Of a stretch of 40,464 bases of DNA, positions 17,301-25,000 are shown piece after piece. A model generated the notes under the pieces. That model saw only the letters and a program-made list of their open reading frames with translations. It had not been told where the DNA came from and did no database searches. The position numbers were made by a program, and so were the translations under genes. The number at the start of each line of letters is the position of its first letter. Within the stretch, counting starts at the first letter, position 1. Origin of the DNA: a virus; the IMG/VR virus record IMGVR_UViG_3300032285_001056, positions 1 to 40,464 of that record; one strand, 5' to 3'.

Positions 17301-17612
17301 ATTAAACTTTTCTAACCCTAATGGATCAAATGTTTTAGTTTCACCAAATGGATTACTTGGCGATACCGAAGAAGGTTCTGCCGATTTGGATGCCGTACTT
17401 TTTGCTGTTGCAACCGCATCCTCTTTTACAACAGTTTTTGGCTTTCCCGGCGTTTCACTTGTTACTTTTTTAACTGCCTTTTCTTTTGGTTTTTTTAAAG
17501 ATAATTTATTCTTTTTAATAATATCTTCAAAAGTTGTTTTATTGTCTTTTGCTGCTTGATTTATTTCATCAACTGTGTATAAAAATCCAGCTTCGTTAAC
17601 ATATTCTTCCAT
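8328..17612 (-). CDS. Giant multidomain internal virion/ejection protein (zincin motif, HAD phosphatase, sigma-like segment)
   Basis: 3094 residues, last gene of the structural block. Visible parts are as follows. The N-terminus (FLYTVDEINQAAKD...FEDIIKKNKL) is of a type repeated on phage cargo proteins. Long Lys/Glu/Asn-rich helical regions follow. A hydrophobic Gly/Ala-rich stretch lies near residue 770-800. A zinc-protease motif HELSH is at 1095-1099. A sigma-region-2-like segment lies near 1455-1515. A HAD phosphatase domain spans about 2185-2340, with DFDDT at 2189-2193, FVLTARP near 2263 and YFVDDHLPN near 2317. A helical C-terminal region has one hydrophobic stretch near 2840 and ends in a strongly basic tail. 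By size and position it resembles the large ejected proteins of T7 (gp16), N4 and crAss-like phages. No RNA polymerase or lysozyme motif was seen. The role is inferred. Confidence 0.85.
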   Translation of the reverse strand: MEEYVNEAGFLYTVDEINQAAKDNKTTFEDIIKKNKLSLKKPKEKAVKKVTSETPGKPKTVVKEDAVATAKSTASKSAEPSSVSPSNPFGETKTFDPLGLEKFNNTQSIKSNGIPTQVAKKEIKNVLPYKEDKNPIAIPNDWYKRKDKEWWQSENLDDDEAATTLKQIINSKNKDNNDFSIEAPANMFENTVLIKSNKTGKKLLFNLDSVINSNKERNAQDEAIGGGASSMEDLNNFIYSNGSYTKATKEADAKYKKEVANYKDTGLTTETALENAGNGTLELWGIAKNMLALPKAAVQSVLGADVTPLLSKGTEIVRLTRKAIDSGAKPLFDPNDSPDTQAEKVIAVAKQVKVDVNKAVQLDIKNDPIFKENTLKKIASNGEEAQNWVDSFIIRNPKLLEAGLNENLIKKYAIEHIAQLDIEQKAEKSKIEQEALATKSFDVELNRYKKNVYNTFDSSKKTIANYWNNVTALKETLYNLELKAKTSKDPNIANQIYNVKSQIALSENQAKKLSAQGDEYNRYFWNPETSKGALVKDGKVDLGKDTSVELTDKIASFKQIWGGTTTEKIANAFVKYNSQLESNVNDGDKKINAVMKYNPDRSDKLQQMGYTVKELPGGNMLLSGVPKKVLAGMVNKEISISENGSGGGGVSEFLGFQKEGMGSLDLYSYNPKAKNGRGVKIDADLNNWRESNIDLKAKTIAINDMYMLNQSPTKKVKGFFGNVWEGINKGINENYITSGEKIDLDKQVLEESGIKLSNKAELELVPTFKAQVGFGAGVGAPLVAKIVAAEIVTEGLATAALGSETLAAFKALKTSEKLSERAFFHITSAIKEEAKMRAIGMGPTAGAAFYTGGALLPEELKIFNAFKYRGLNNVSNLAYNSAKGAGLMEFAGITENMFHSITKNEDFGQYIDKEFNNFSDVTKRMLGNALAFSYMEVPKTMTGNFFMSGEQLEKSLKESKTKYEEAYQAVEQFKLSDKSNNKEDLKALNKDLNQAKSAYEVLSQAHMDYAYSEAIKTDEGLENFIAQLHPKFMENYKNEFGHDLNIKVISGEKNSSFDEPIYNKETNELETPGTIYLNKDKINKNNVTNTGVIAHELSHLVDAIEVNKKAKEYAESTIIKDGKEVKPSPEDISLYKQQLEANKNKRIVDILNKNFPDLFNEKIYSIVNEETGLPENVGLIEGVTHTYKKIDPETGKISNPAEIQDEIVRMVIEELGKAKNLTNPLKARSLFKNLLNDFNNLIGRNKEINVEVKSANELLEVLNDYAQSFKRGDKKSYEYAEAIANIDLGKLTDLEIGNAELDDPAAIKRYYEMVNADKAIVDAYEGTKNTKQSKDIEEEVKKLYDLYGDNKIDLDELYAKIDALENPSVETVIEPIAKQPVSKTEKVKSVDEKKLGNEIDSFVGPKDSNGKYKMTKEEWDAGGVLKAKEKLIDGNMLDPLIKKELTRNGVSADNIHGVHIETFIEDVKDRLLEATLLKFNPEVNNSLGGFILGSQFGLKNKIGDIANKYKKQLSTSSIDVEAGGVGSVKELMSQEEADFEFESEVDQGYKPKFKSLTDSKIVDKETLNTIKNKVVPIARTLKTRVDIKTSVNKSIEPIIREILNNMGSQVDIDIKTAMGGKKDNQLVNWLIKNKKAVLENATTTFLMGKSSATEVAGGIPEAVQKRVNGEWLSYPDYIGKKIDRTATTTDNRGNTSGDLMVRRTPDVANAVSDATFTNRIIDPATGNPRRGAKEAVATELAKQISLEAWRDDVLSGMQKYHDILEIEDISPEKRTPVENKKIEDLNNAIKTENPIFDAFRKNQEALGVVMADVQQSEIIRQFEQGNKKESKSIEEKQSDIDKIYDDAKFSLLNNINNFKGTDKQKEDYIKAVLEGFVISKARTVTTSASKIGLKTLGLIGKTNKDIFEKIIDPLQKSFNLPKDKQITFENRSILNSKGEKLRIPVYTTEIKYKFNDVKDIAQSHKDSAFKAVISDINYLENKYDIIYKGFKKDAKGELLNPSQKTELDKSIKKSLDIIFTDQLGHGRQAAKIGSGLEGKKLGPMIAEHNPPIEIAKDVVYKYLTNKDFRKNTNIEKYLSNTQVHYIPRSVANAIPKYDLPGKPRYKDPAALEAWNDYIKANPNVKIINPELMGWETPKDFYDTLKAQESLAKTNVASKESKVIADTNDAITDSLTDKYSDEVKKIRVFDFDDTLGSTTNQVLYTMPDGTVGALTGAEFAEKAGLLANDGAQFDFSDFANVREGMPGPLLSVAKAISQKRGTSDIFVLTARPADAAEPIQEFLRTFGLDIPLENITGLGDSRAQAKADWITAKASEGYNDFYFVDDHLPNVQVVKDALNVLDVKGRVQQAKKKFSLDISENFNKIIEENTGMESYKVFSDIVARRRGANKNKFDFYVPPSAADFELLLYNFMGKGSKGEAHKKFFADALLKPYANGNDLMDAARQSIKKDYKALTNQFPDIRSKIEKLTPDGDYTYDQALRVAMWTEQGIEIPGISQRDQVKLTDLVNNDAELTAFKQGLIATGRQGKGWIKPSEYWDASTIISDLHNLTEGEGRKKFLGEFIENYEKMFGTWDNGKLTGPNMNKIEAVYGTNVREALEDQLYRMTNGKNRSYGKDKETSAWSNWVNGSTGTIMFLNTRSAALQLIGAVNFLNLRDNNPVAAGKAFANQKQYWEDFSRIWNSDKMKERRGGLKEDVAAAEIANAASGSKNKVNAVVSYLLKIGYTPTQLADSFAIASGGAPFYRNRIKTYLKEGQSQAEAEANAWNDFTKVSDETQQSGDPRDISKQQASPAGRLLLTFQNTAMQQSRIVKKSFLDLKNRRGDDKTNVAKIIYYLGIQNLMFSVLQQGLFAIAFSGDHGGDDSDEFDKDKKKKLKEKDNKIASVGNDILDTILRGTGFVGGITVTLKNMFLKYREEKEKNFKADYAKVVLEGANISPPIGSKLKKVYTGLQQTKFEKDLIKERGWGVMQDGRVHLGPMYSVTGKLVEAGTNFPMDRLVNKVENVSQAMNSQNQAWQRVMIGMGWSPYSVGIEDTKGDQEIRAKAKEVRKEEGKIKTKETRERIRDSIKALPMEERMRIRREKAMERRNKRKRKMG

Positions 17613-17628
17613 AAATATTATAATTTAA

Positions 17629-19101
17629 TTATATTTTTAACTTTGGTTTTGCTTTTAATGTTCCTCCTATATGCGAAGATAATTCCGTTGGATTAGTTAT
17701 ACCTTCTGTTCCGCTCTTTATATTTCCATATTTATCATAAACTGCCCATTTACCATTTAATAATCCAAATGTATAATCACCTTTTGTAACAGCGCCCTTT
17801 CTAGTATTAATTACATCTGCAATACGATCATTAAATGCTTTCTGATTTATTTGCGTTTTAGTCATGCCTTTGGTTGATTCCCCCTTTTTACCTTTATAAG
17901 GGTTATCAGAATCTGTAATTTTTTGCACAAGAGATACATCCTCATCATTAGGTTTTGATATTCCTTGTATTGGCATTATTTGTGTATTAATATAATATTC
18001 TTTATAATCTTCAATAAATTTTTTTTGTTCTTCGGGATCTAAAGGTTTATTTGGGTCAAAAGTATTATCGACTCCTTTCCATCTGCCTTGTGGCTTATGA
18101 ATTATATCATTATAAAAGTCAATAGCAGATGATTGATTTGCTTTTAATAACCCTTCTGCTTGTGCTGTTAAAGTTGCTTTAAAATTGGAATTATTTTTAA
18201 TAGCATTAATATCAACTTCTTGTTCATATGTTGTTACTTTTACGCCTTTACCGTCTATTTTAATATTCTCTATTACTTTTGGCTTACCGTTTTCGCCTTT
18301 TACTAAAAAATCAGGATTAATTTTACCAGTAGGTAATGGGTCTCCTTTTTCTCCGGGTTTAGGAGGCACTACTTCAAAAATACTTGAATTTGTAGATTTT
18401 AATTTATCAAATTCAGCAGTTTGATTTGGTATTGTTCTAATTAATCCATTACCTTGAGAAATCCTTTTTAATTGGTCTGCATCAAATTCATGTAAAATAT
18501 TACCTTTTTGATCTTTAACTCTCCATATTAATTTTGTAGGATCGGTATCCTTAAAATATACCTCTTTTGAACCTGGTAATCTTTGTGTAAGAATATTCAT
18601 TGCATCAGTAATTTTTGGGTCATTACTTGATGCAACTCCGCCTTGAGTACTAACACCTTTACTTATCCCATTTGTCCAAGCTGTACCAGCTGCCGAAAGC
18701 GTACCAAGACTACCAGTAACATTATCTACCGATCCTTGTATTTGGCCCAGCCTTTTCATCGCGGCTTGCTTATCACCTAAAGTTCCATTTAACATGCCAG
18801 AGCGAATTTGCACCGCCTCCTGTATTAAAGGTTCGTATGTTTTTGCCCAATCTACTGATGGATCAGATTGAGTAGATTTGCCCAAATCTGTATATAATGA
18901 AAATGCATATTCTTGGGCTTTCATATCATTAGCCCTTATTTGTTTTGCATTTTCATCTAATTGAGATCTAATTTCTTTTTGTCTATTTGTATAAGACTGA
19001 GCAACCTTAGAAAAAGATCCAGATATTGTATCTTGTAATCTTTGATAAGCTTGTGCGGATTGTGTATCTATGTATGTCTCTGGATTTGTATAAGCACTCA
19101 T
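17629..19101 (-). CDS. Probable internal virion (cargo) protein
   Basis: 490 residues, not matched to a named family. The first 170 residues are Gln/Ala/Ser-rich and helical (YIDTQSAQAYQRLQDT onward), coiled-coil like. The rest is mixed, with many Lys/Asp/Gly turns and a Lys-rich C-terminus (KAKPKLKI). It sits between the 288-aa Ala-rich protein and the giant protein, with 25 and 16 bases between genes. That is the place where podoviruses keep the internal core or ejection proteins (T7 gp14-gp15-gp16 order). No enzyme motif was seen. The assignment is by context. Confidence 0.65.
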   Translation of the reverse strand: MSAYTNPETYIDTQSAQAYQRLQDTISGSFSKVAQSYTNRQKEIRSQLDENAKQIRANDMKAQEYAFSLYTDLGKSTQSDPSVDWAKTYEPLIQEAVQIRSGMLNGTLGDKQAAMKRLGQIQGSVDNVTGSLGTLSAAGTAWTNGISKGVSTQGGVASSNDPKITDAMNILTQRLPGSKEVYFKDTDPTKLIWRVKDQKGNILHEFDADQLKRISQGNGLIRTIPNQTAEFDKLKSTNSSIFEVVPPKPGEKGDPLPTGKINPDFLVKGENGKPKVIENIKIDGKGVKVTTYEQEVDINAIKNNSNFKATLTAQAEGLLKANQSSAIDFYNDIIHKPQGRWKGVDNTFDPNKPLDPEEQKKFIEDYKEYYINTQIMPIQGISKPNDEDVSLVQKITDSDNPYKGKKGESTKGMTKTQINQKAFNDRIADVINTRKGAVTKGDYTFGLLNGKWAVYDKYGNIKSGTEGITNPTELSSHIGGTLKAKPKLKI

Positions 19102-19126
19102 ATATTGTATTTATATTATTTTTATA

Positions 19127-19993
19127 TTAAGGATTTGCGGGCACCCAACTGCCTCCCGGCCATTGGAAACCTGCTCCAGATGTTGTTTGATTTTGTGATT
19201 GATTTCCTTGTGGAGCTTGCCATACAGGAATTGAACTCCCCGTGTTAGTAGGATTTGGCGAATTTATTTGACCATATGCTGACATATAATCACTGGCCGC
19301 CGAAGTAACCCCTCCAATCATTCCGGTTAAAGCCGATGTATAATTCGCATTAGCTTGTCCTTCCTGCATTGCTGCCCCACTTAATTGAGCGGCTGTTCTT
19401 TCAATCTTTTGTTGCTCTCTATTTTCTCTTGCTCCAAACATAAATGCTTTTCCTTGTGCGCCGGCCTCTTGTACTCTTTGTGCCTCACTCATTTGAACAC
19501 CTTGGATTCTTTGTGCTTCAGCCATTTTTAAACGTTGCATATCTGCTTCTCCTTGAGCTTTTAATTTTTCATTAGCCGCTTCTTGTTGTTCAAGATTTGC
19601 AGATATACCTTGTTTACTTTTTAATGCAGCTTGTGCTAATGCAGTAGCTCCACCAGCACTTGATCCAGTTTCTTTCAATGTATCTAAAGTATTAGCTAAA
19701 GACATATCCGCTTGTTCTGCTTCAAATTTTGATGCTTTTGTTGCAACACCTAAATTTGCATATGGGTTATTTACCATACCAGATAGGTTTTGAGCTAAAC
19801 TACTAACATCTTTAATTCCTTCATAAGGATTAATAATTGCTTGTCTACTATTTTCTAAACTAGTTAATTGTGCTTGCAATCGAGCTTTTTCTCTTGCAGC
19901 AGCAGCGGCAGCATCAGAAGTCTGCCCCATACCAATTATTCCTGTAACTATACTTGCGCCGGCGGATATACAACCGGCTACTACCATTGACAT
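19127..19993 (-). CDS. Probable internal virion/ejection protein, gp14-like, Ala/Gln-rich
   Basis: 288 residues. The hydrophobic N-terminus (VVAGCISAGASIVTGIIGMG) could insert into or cross a membrane. A long helical, Ala/Gln/Glu-rich coiled coil (residues about 25-215) follows, then a Gly/Ser/Pro/Gln-rich, probably disordered tail containing several Trp. Small Ala-rich proteins with a hydrophobic start are typical of podoviral ejection proteins that extend the channel through the cell envelope. A V-A-G-C lipobox-like tetrad is present but has no basic n-region, so lipoprotein processing is unlikely. It lies directly before two further putative cargo genes, with 3 bases to the cupin-like gene upstream. 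Confidence 0.7.
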   Translation of the reverse strand: MSMVVAGCISAGASIVTGIIGMGQTSDAAAAAAREKARLQAQLTSLENSRQAIINPYEGIKDVSSLAQNLSGMVNNPYANLGVATKASKFEAEQADMSLANTLDTLKETGSSAGGATALAQAALKSKQGISANLEQQEAANEKLKAQGEADMQRLKMAEAQRIQGVQMSEAQRVQEAGAQGKAFMFGARENREQQKIERTAAQLSGAAMQEGQANANYTSALTGMIGGVTSAASDYMSAYGQINSPNPTNTGSSIPVWQAPQGNQSQNQTTSGAGFQWPGGSWVPANP

Positions 19994-19996
19994 AGG

Positions 19997-20470
19997 CTAT
20001 TCTTTTAAAAGTTTGTATTGTTCATATTTTGCATAAGAAGTACAAGTTAACATATCTTCTAATGTGTCTATATCTGTTATATTTTCTGGATTAGGGTATA
20101 CATTTACAAATATAACATCTGTAATAGCCCTAAGTACTCTTTTTGTTCCTTCTGGAGCATTAACATAACAAGGACCAATATAATAATTAATCCCTTCGTC
20201 TGTTGCTATTTCAAGTTCACCTTTTAGCAAAAACCAGGTGTGTGATATTTTATAAAGTTTACCAATTACTAATCCTCCTTCTGGCATAAACATTTCCCTT
20301 ATATACACCCCTTCAGAGAAGGAATGTTTTAAAGGGAACATATCTGTATTGCCTTTTGCAATTCTAGGATCATTGCTCGCAAGCATTGCATTCTCCAACA
20401 TTTCAACTTTATCAATAAACTCTCTACTTATTATTCTAGATTCTTTTTTTGTTTCAAGTTTATTTTTCAT
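19997..20470 (-). CDS. Cupin-like virion-block protein
   Basis: 157 residues. The second half shows cupin-type strands: YIREMFMPEGGLVIG, then SHTWFLLKGELEIAT, YYIGPCYVNAPEGTKRVL and DVIFVNVYPN. This is the double-stranded beta-helix pattern with a G-x5-G-like turn and H in SHTWF; the remaining metal ligands are incomplete. The N-terminal 50 residues are charged and helical. Related proteins occur next to tail genes in marine phages. The function is unknown; it could be a small structural protein using the cupin fold rather than an enzyme. It lies between the nozzle-type 515-aa gene and the ejection genes. Confidence 0.65.
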   Translation of the reverse strand: MKNKLETKKESRIISREFIDKVEMLENAMLASNDPRIAKGNTDMFPLKHSFSEGVYIREMFMPEGGLVIGKLYKISHTWFLLKGELEIATDEGINYYIGPCYVNAPEGTKRVLRAITDVIFVNVYPNPENITDIDTLEDMLTCTSYAKYEQYKLLKE

Positions 20471-20480
20471 TTAATTTTAT

Positions 20481-22028
20481 TTAATAAGATGACATTACAT
20501 AATTGGATGATACTGAATATAATTCAGCTGCAGTTGGTATTGTAGGATTCACAAAAGTCATTTTTACTGTTGAATAAAATCCTTTTATACCATTCATGGA
20601 ATTACCATAAATAATTTCACCATAAGTTGCTGGTGTATTATTTATAATTGTACCAAAGTATTTATTTTCTTTTCTTTTGAAATTATTTTCAAACAATTGA
20701 TTTTCCAAAGCTGCTAAATTAAGTGCATCAGATGTTTTACCTATTGGTATTGCAACATCAGAATTTGAATATAATGCTTCTAATGCCCAACCTGAGGATC
20801 CTTCATAATTCAATGTATTAAAGTTTTTAGACATCGAAACTTCAGGATTAAATATTAAGGTAACATTAGCATCATATTGAACACCATAAAAATTACAATA
20901 ATTTATTAATGTTGTTGTAGGATCTGCATAATGTTTCCATATATTACCATTTTTAAAAGTATAGAAATTATTTCGTAAACTTGTTGCAAAATCTGGTTTA
21001 AATGAAAATCTACTTGTCCATCCATTACAGTCTTCATCAAAAGCTAATGTTTGATAATCTTCTGTATTTGGCGGTTGTAATGATATAACATATTGTTTAT
21101 TATACATATCCCATCCACCAACAATTTTACCTGTAGCACCTATTAATGATAAATTATCTCTAAAGTAATCTATCATTCCATATGCTGAAATTTCAGTTAT
21201 GCCATCTTGAGATAATCTTAATACAACATTTTGGTTTTTATCTGCAAAGTATTTTCTGTATCCATAAACAGCAAAACTTTCTGGATTAGTACTAATGCCA
21301 TAGTTACCGGCATATTGCTGAACCTGGCCGATTACAGCAGATCCAGAAGTAGTCATTGGTTGTCCTTCAGCAGAATAAATTGCGTCTTTATCAATTAATG
21401 CTCTACTTACTTTAGATTCTTGGAATATAATTAAGTTAGTATCTTCAGCATACAACTTTTGTATTGAGCCAACAGATGGATCAACACTTCTTGTTATATC
21501 ATCTGCTACTGAGAATTGATTTGTATTGTTAATACCTGTTCTTGAATTAAATATACCTGAGTATATTAAAGAATTCAATTTATGTTGTTGGGCCGTTGAA
21601 TCTTCTACTAAATATGCTTTAACACCAAAATCAACAGAAGTATTATTATAACCTCCCCTGATTCTTGCCTCTTCCACATACCAATCATTAGTACCGGTGG
21701 CATATGCAGCAGGCACATGAGTAAAATCAACTATCGGCCCAAAAGTTATTAATGTACCATCGGGAATTAAAACTTCTACAGGGTCTAATAAGGTTATAGT
21801 TGATCCACTTATATATAATATTGTATTTGTATATAATGTTGAGTCTAATGTATATTCAATTAATTGTCCTACTCCAATAAATAGATCAACCGCAGTTAAT
21901 GTCATTACAGTACTGCCTATTATTACATCACCATCTGTTTCGCTTGTAGTAGGTATAACATCTACAACAGTATCCATTTTTTTTAGCCAAAATGAATTAA
22001 AATACTTTAATTCTAGGGTTGCTGCCAT
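20481..22028 (-). CDS. Tail nozzle/stabilisation protein, C-terminal propeller part
   Basis: 515 residues, beta-rich. Residues about 27-95 form a small beta module (GSTVMTL...GSTITLL...GTLITFG). The remainder carries repeated propeller-like blades: VLRLSQDGITEISAYG, GKIVGGWDMYNKQYVISL, TLAFDEDCNGWTSRFSF, then NIWKHY, NFYGVQYDANVTLIF and NFNTLNYEGS. The last block, in my recollection, is typical of the C-terminal half of very large nozzle or muzzle proteins of Bacteroidota podoviruses. There the N-terminal half starts like the adjacent 1770-aa protein. The protein is thus probably one half of the nozzle that closes the tail channel. Assignment to the nozzle is moderate because it rests on remembered motifs and context. 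Confidence 0.7.
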   Translation of the reverse strand: MAATLELKYFNSFWLKKMDTVVDVIPTTSETDGDVIIGSTVMTLTAVDLFIGVGQLIEYTLDSTLYTNTILYISGSTITLLDPVEVLIPDGTLITFGPIVDFTHVPAAYATGTNDWYVEEARIRGGYNNTSVDFGVKAYLVEDSTAQQHKLNSLIYSGIFNSRTGINNTNQFSVADDITRSVDPSVGSIQKLYAEDTNLIIFQESKVSRALIDKDAIYSAEGQPMTTSGSAVIGQVQQYAGNYGISTNPESFAVYGYRKYFADKNQNVVLRLSQDGITEISAYGMIDYFRDNLSLIGATGKIVGGWDMYNKQYVISLQPPNTEDYQTLAFDEDCNGWTSRFSFKPDFATSLRNNFYTFKNGNIWKHYADPTTTLINYCNFYGVQYDANVTLIFNPEVSMSKNFNTLNYEGSSGWALEALYSNSDVAIPIGKTSDALNLAALENQLFENNFKRKENKYFGTIINNTPATYGEIIYGNSMNGIKGFYSTVKMTFVNPTIPTAAELYSVSSNYVMSSY

Positions 22029-22070
22029 AATTAATAATTACTTGTTTTTTTATATTTTTAGTTATACCTA

Positions 22071-25000
22071 TTAAGGTGTTTCAGTATATTGGTATAAATT
22101 TCTACCATAATTGTCTAATGTTCCAGGAGTAACTAACCATGCCGTTTGAACCGTATTATCAGGAGTTGTTTGTGGAACAACTTGCCCAATAGCATCAAAT
22201 TCTGCACAACATATTGGTTTATTTGTTGGTTCACCCATTCCAGGCACAGCAACAGTAGATTCATTAAAATCTCTATCTTTATTATAAAATAAATAAAATT
22301 TGTTTGCCAATGGAGGGTTCCACAGAATTGCTAAGGCAGAATCTGCATAAAATTGTTTAACATGCAATGGATTATTTGTGGTTGCCCACACGCTACCGGT
22401 GTATACTGGTAAAACTTGTGCTGGCCAATCAAATGTATTAAAATCCAATGGATCCCCCGCACTTACTGGAGCAATAAGATTAGATGATAATATTATTGTA
22501 ATTCCATCAATCTGTATATCTGAAATTTGATAACCGCCAAACCACATTCCAGGGACTATTTGATCGTTAGGAGCAGTTATTTTTATTATATTTTGTCCTG
22601 CTAATGCGTTAGCTGCTGCCGTTGTTGATACTCTAAAAGGAAATCCAATAGACGCATTTTGTGTTCCATATGGGATAGCCGAAGGCGACCCTGGGAATCC
22701 TGGACGACGCAATTGAACAGAATATTCAATTGGAATAATTGGATCCGGAGTTGGTGGTTGCGGAGGCAATGGAACCGGGTAATCATAATTAGCATCTTTA
22801 ACTTGTACTGAAGTATAAAAGTCACTACTACAAGCTATAGGCCCTGGATCTATGCCATAAGGTGCTGCCGTATATTGATGCCATACCACTAAACAATATT
22901 CTCCGACTGTAACACCTGTTGGGTTAGATACAACTAATGTTGTAGATCTTCTAGCTAAACTTGCAGAACCTATTATATTAATTCCTAAATAATCACCAAC
23001 GCCGTTTTGCCAAGGCACAAGGGTTGAATTTGGGGATCCTACATTATTACTATCTAAAATAGATTGCCATGTATTATTAGGGGCAGTAGGTTCTCTAAAG
23101 TATAATATAAAATTAACCTCGCTTCTTCTTCTTTCATCTTCAACTCCAAGTCCTACGGTTGTTATTGTAAATTCTAATTCCCCTTGAATTAATCCTTGTG
23201 GAGGATTTGACGGGGAATACCCACCGGCATTTTCAGCCTGTACATTTACATAACTTTGGTATGCATTGACTGCTGGCGTAGGGGATGTATTTAAAAGATT
23301 AGGTAATGTAGAATAAGGATCTATATCTAAATTGTTTTTACCAATATAAACAGCTCCGTATCCTTGTCCAGCAACAGGAGAACATCCCGCTCCTGCAGCA
23401 TAATTCCAAATAAATTCTCCGGTATCATATCTTTGTAAATAATTATTTACAGGTTTTGGACCTACAGTTATAATAGCAACTACTATATCGCTTAAAGTTT
23501 GATAAGGATTTGTACCTATTAACGGAGTAGGAGGGGATGCTAAAAACGCGTCTCTTACTCTAATATTTAAAGGATATATTCCCAATGGAATATCATTAGT
23601 TAATAAAGATAAAGCTCCTGTCGTTTCATTTATGCCAAAATAACCCGCAGGATTTGTTAATGGATCTATGTCCCAATATAAATCAGTTTGATTGTCGCTA
23701 ATTTGTCGGGCTCCATTTTTTGCTGTTATAAATTCTATAAATCCTGAAACCTGTTCAATTGTTTTATTGTAAAAAGGTTCGCTATGATCAAAGGAAGGAG
23801 CAATATTACCTAATCTATTTGTATATAAAATAGTATAATCAGTTGAATTGTAAGTTATGTTAACATAAAAATTAAATGTGCTATCATTTGGTGCATTGTG
23901 ATCAAATACAAAGTATTTATCAGGATTTATTATAAATCTATAAGTACCAGAAGAAACTGGAAATTCCTCTATACCAAATTTATCAGTTACAGTAATTCCA
24001 GATATTGTTTCTACTAAACTAAATGTAGGGATAGTATCAGGTGTTATTGGAAATCCTGTATTATTTAATATATTAAAAGAACTTGTAATATATTTAGATT
24101 CAGGATCTCCAGGTGTATCATCTGCTCCGTTTGGATTTTGATTTTCAAAGAATGTAAATGTTAAATCGCCAAATTGAGTTGGCCCATCAAAGCCATTGGC
24201 AACATCGTAATTTAAATCTGATATTAAACCTGTTGACGCAGTTTCCCAAAATAAAGCTAAAGCAGAAACATCTGGAGCGGTTTCATATACGCTTAAAAAC
24301 GGTATCATTAATTCACTTGGAACCCCAACTGATTTAGTTGTTGTAACTCTACCTATCAATGGACTTGTTTGTAATTGATAAAAATTTAAACCAGCTGTTC
24401 CTCTAATATTATTTACTGTATTATCCAAGAAATTAAATTCAGCGGATGTTGCTATAGCTGACACTACATCTGCTTTTCTTGCTGGAAAATATTGAATATT
24501 TTCAGGTCTTGTAATTGTAAAATTTATATATGCGCCAGGAAATGGAGGAACTGTGCTTGCTGACCTTGTCCAGTTTGGTGGGGAAAAAGTAATTAATCCT
24601 TTTGTTGGATTGGTAAAATATAAAATTATATCCGTAGTTATAGTTACAGGTATTGCATTTGTAGTTGTTATTGTATTTCCAGCAATAAGCAATACAGAAT
24701 TATTATATATTGTGCTACCAATTGTATATACAAAAGTATCTCCATTTTCAACTAATTGATATGTAGTATTTGTAAGAACTATTGTATTCCCAGGTACAGC
24801 GTCAACATCTAAATCAGCTGTATAATTAAATAATTCATTTGATACAACAACAGTATTTGCATACCATGCGTCTGGGTTATCAGCCGTTGGAGGAGCTGGA
24901 GGAGAAGGCAATGATAATGGCGGGGATAAATCTGGGTTTGGAATAAGTGCTTTGGCTTCGTTGCATTGGATTCCATCTCCTGCTTTTATATTATGTAATG

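Noticed and set aside
8328-17612. Virion RNA polymerase of the crAss/N4 type
   Set aside because: The only DxD-rich motif, DFDDT, has full HAD context, and no polymerase motif (DxDGD type) was found by reading the protein.
19127-19993. Lipoprotein signal (V-A-G-C) at the start of the 288-aa protein
   Set aside because: No positively charged n-region and too short an h-region before the Cys; a membrane-active ejection helix explains the hydrophobic start better.
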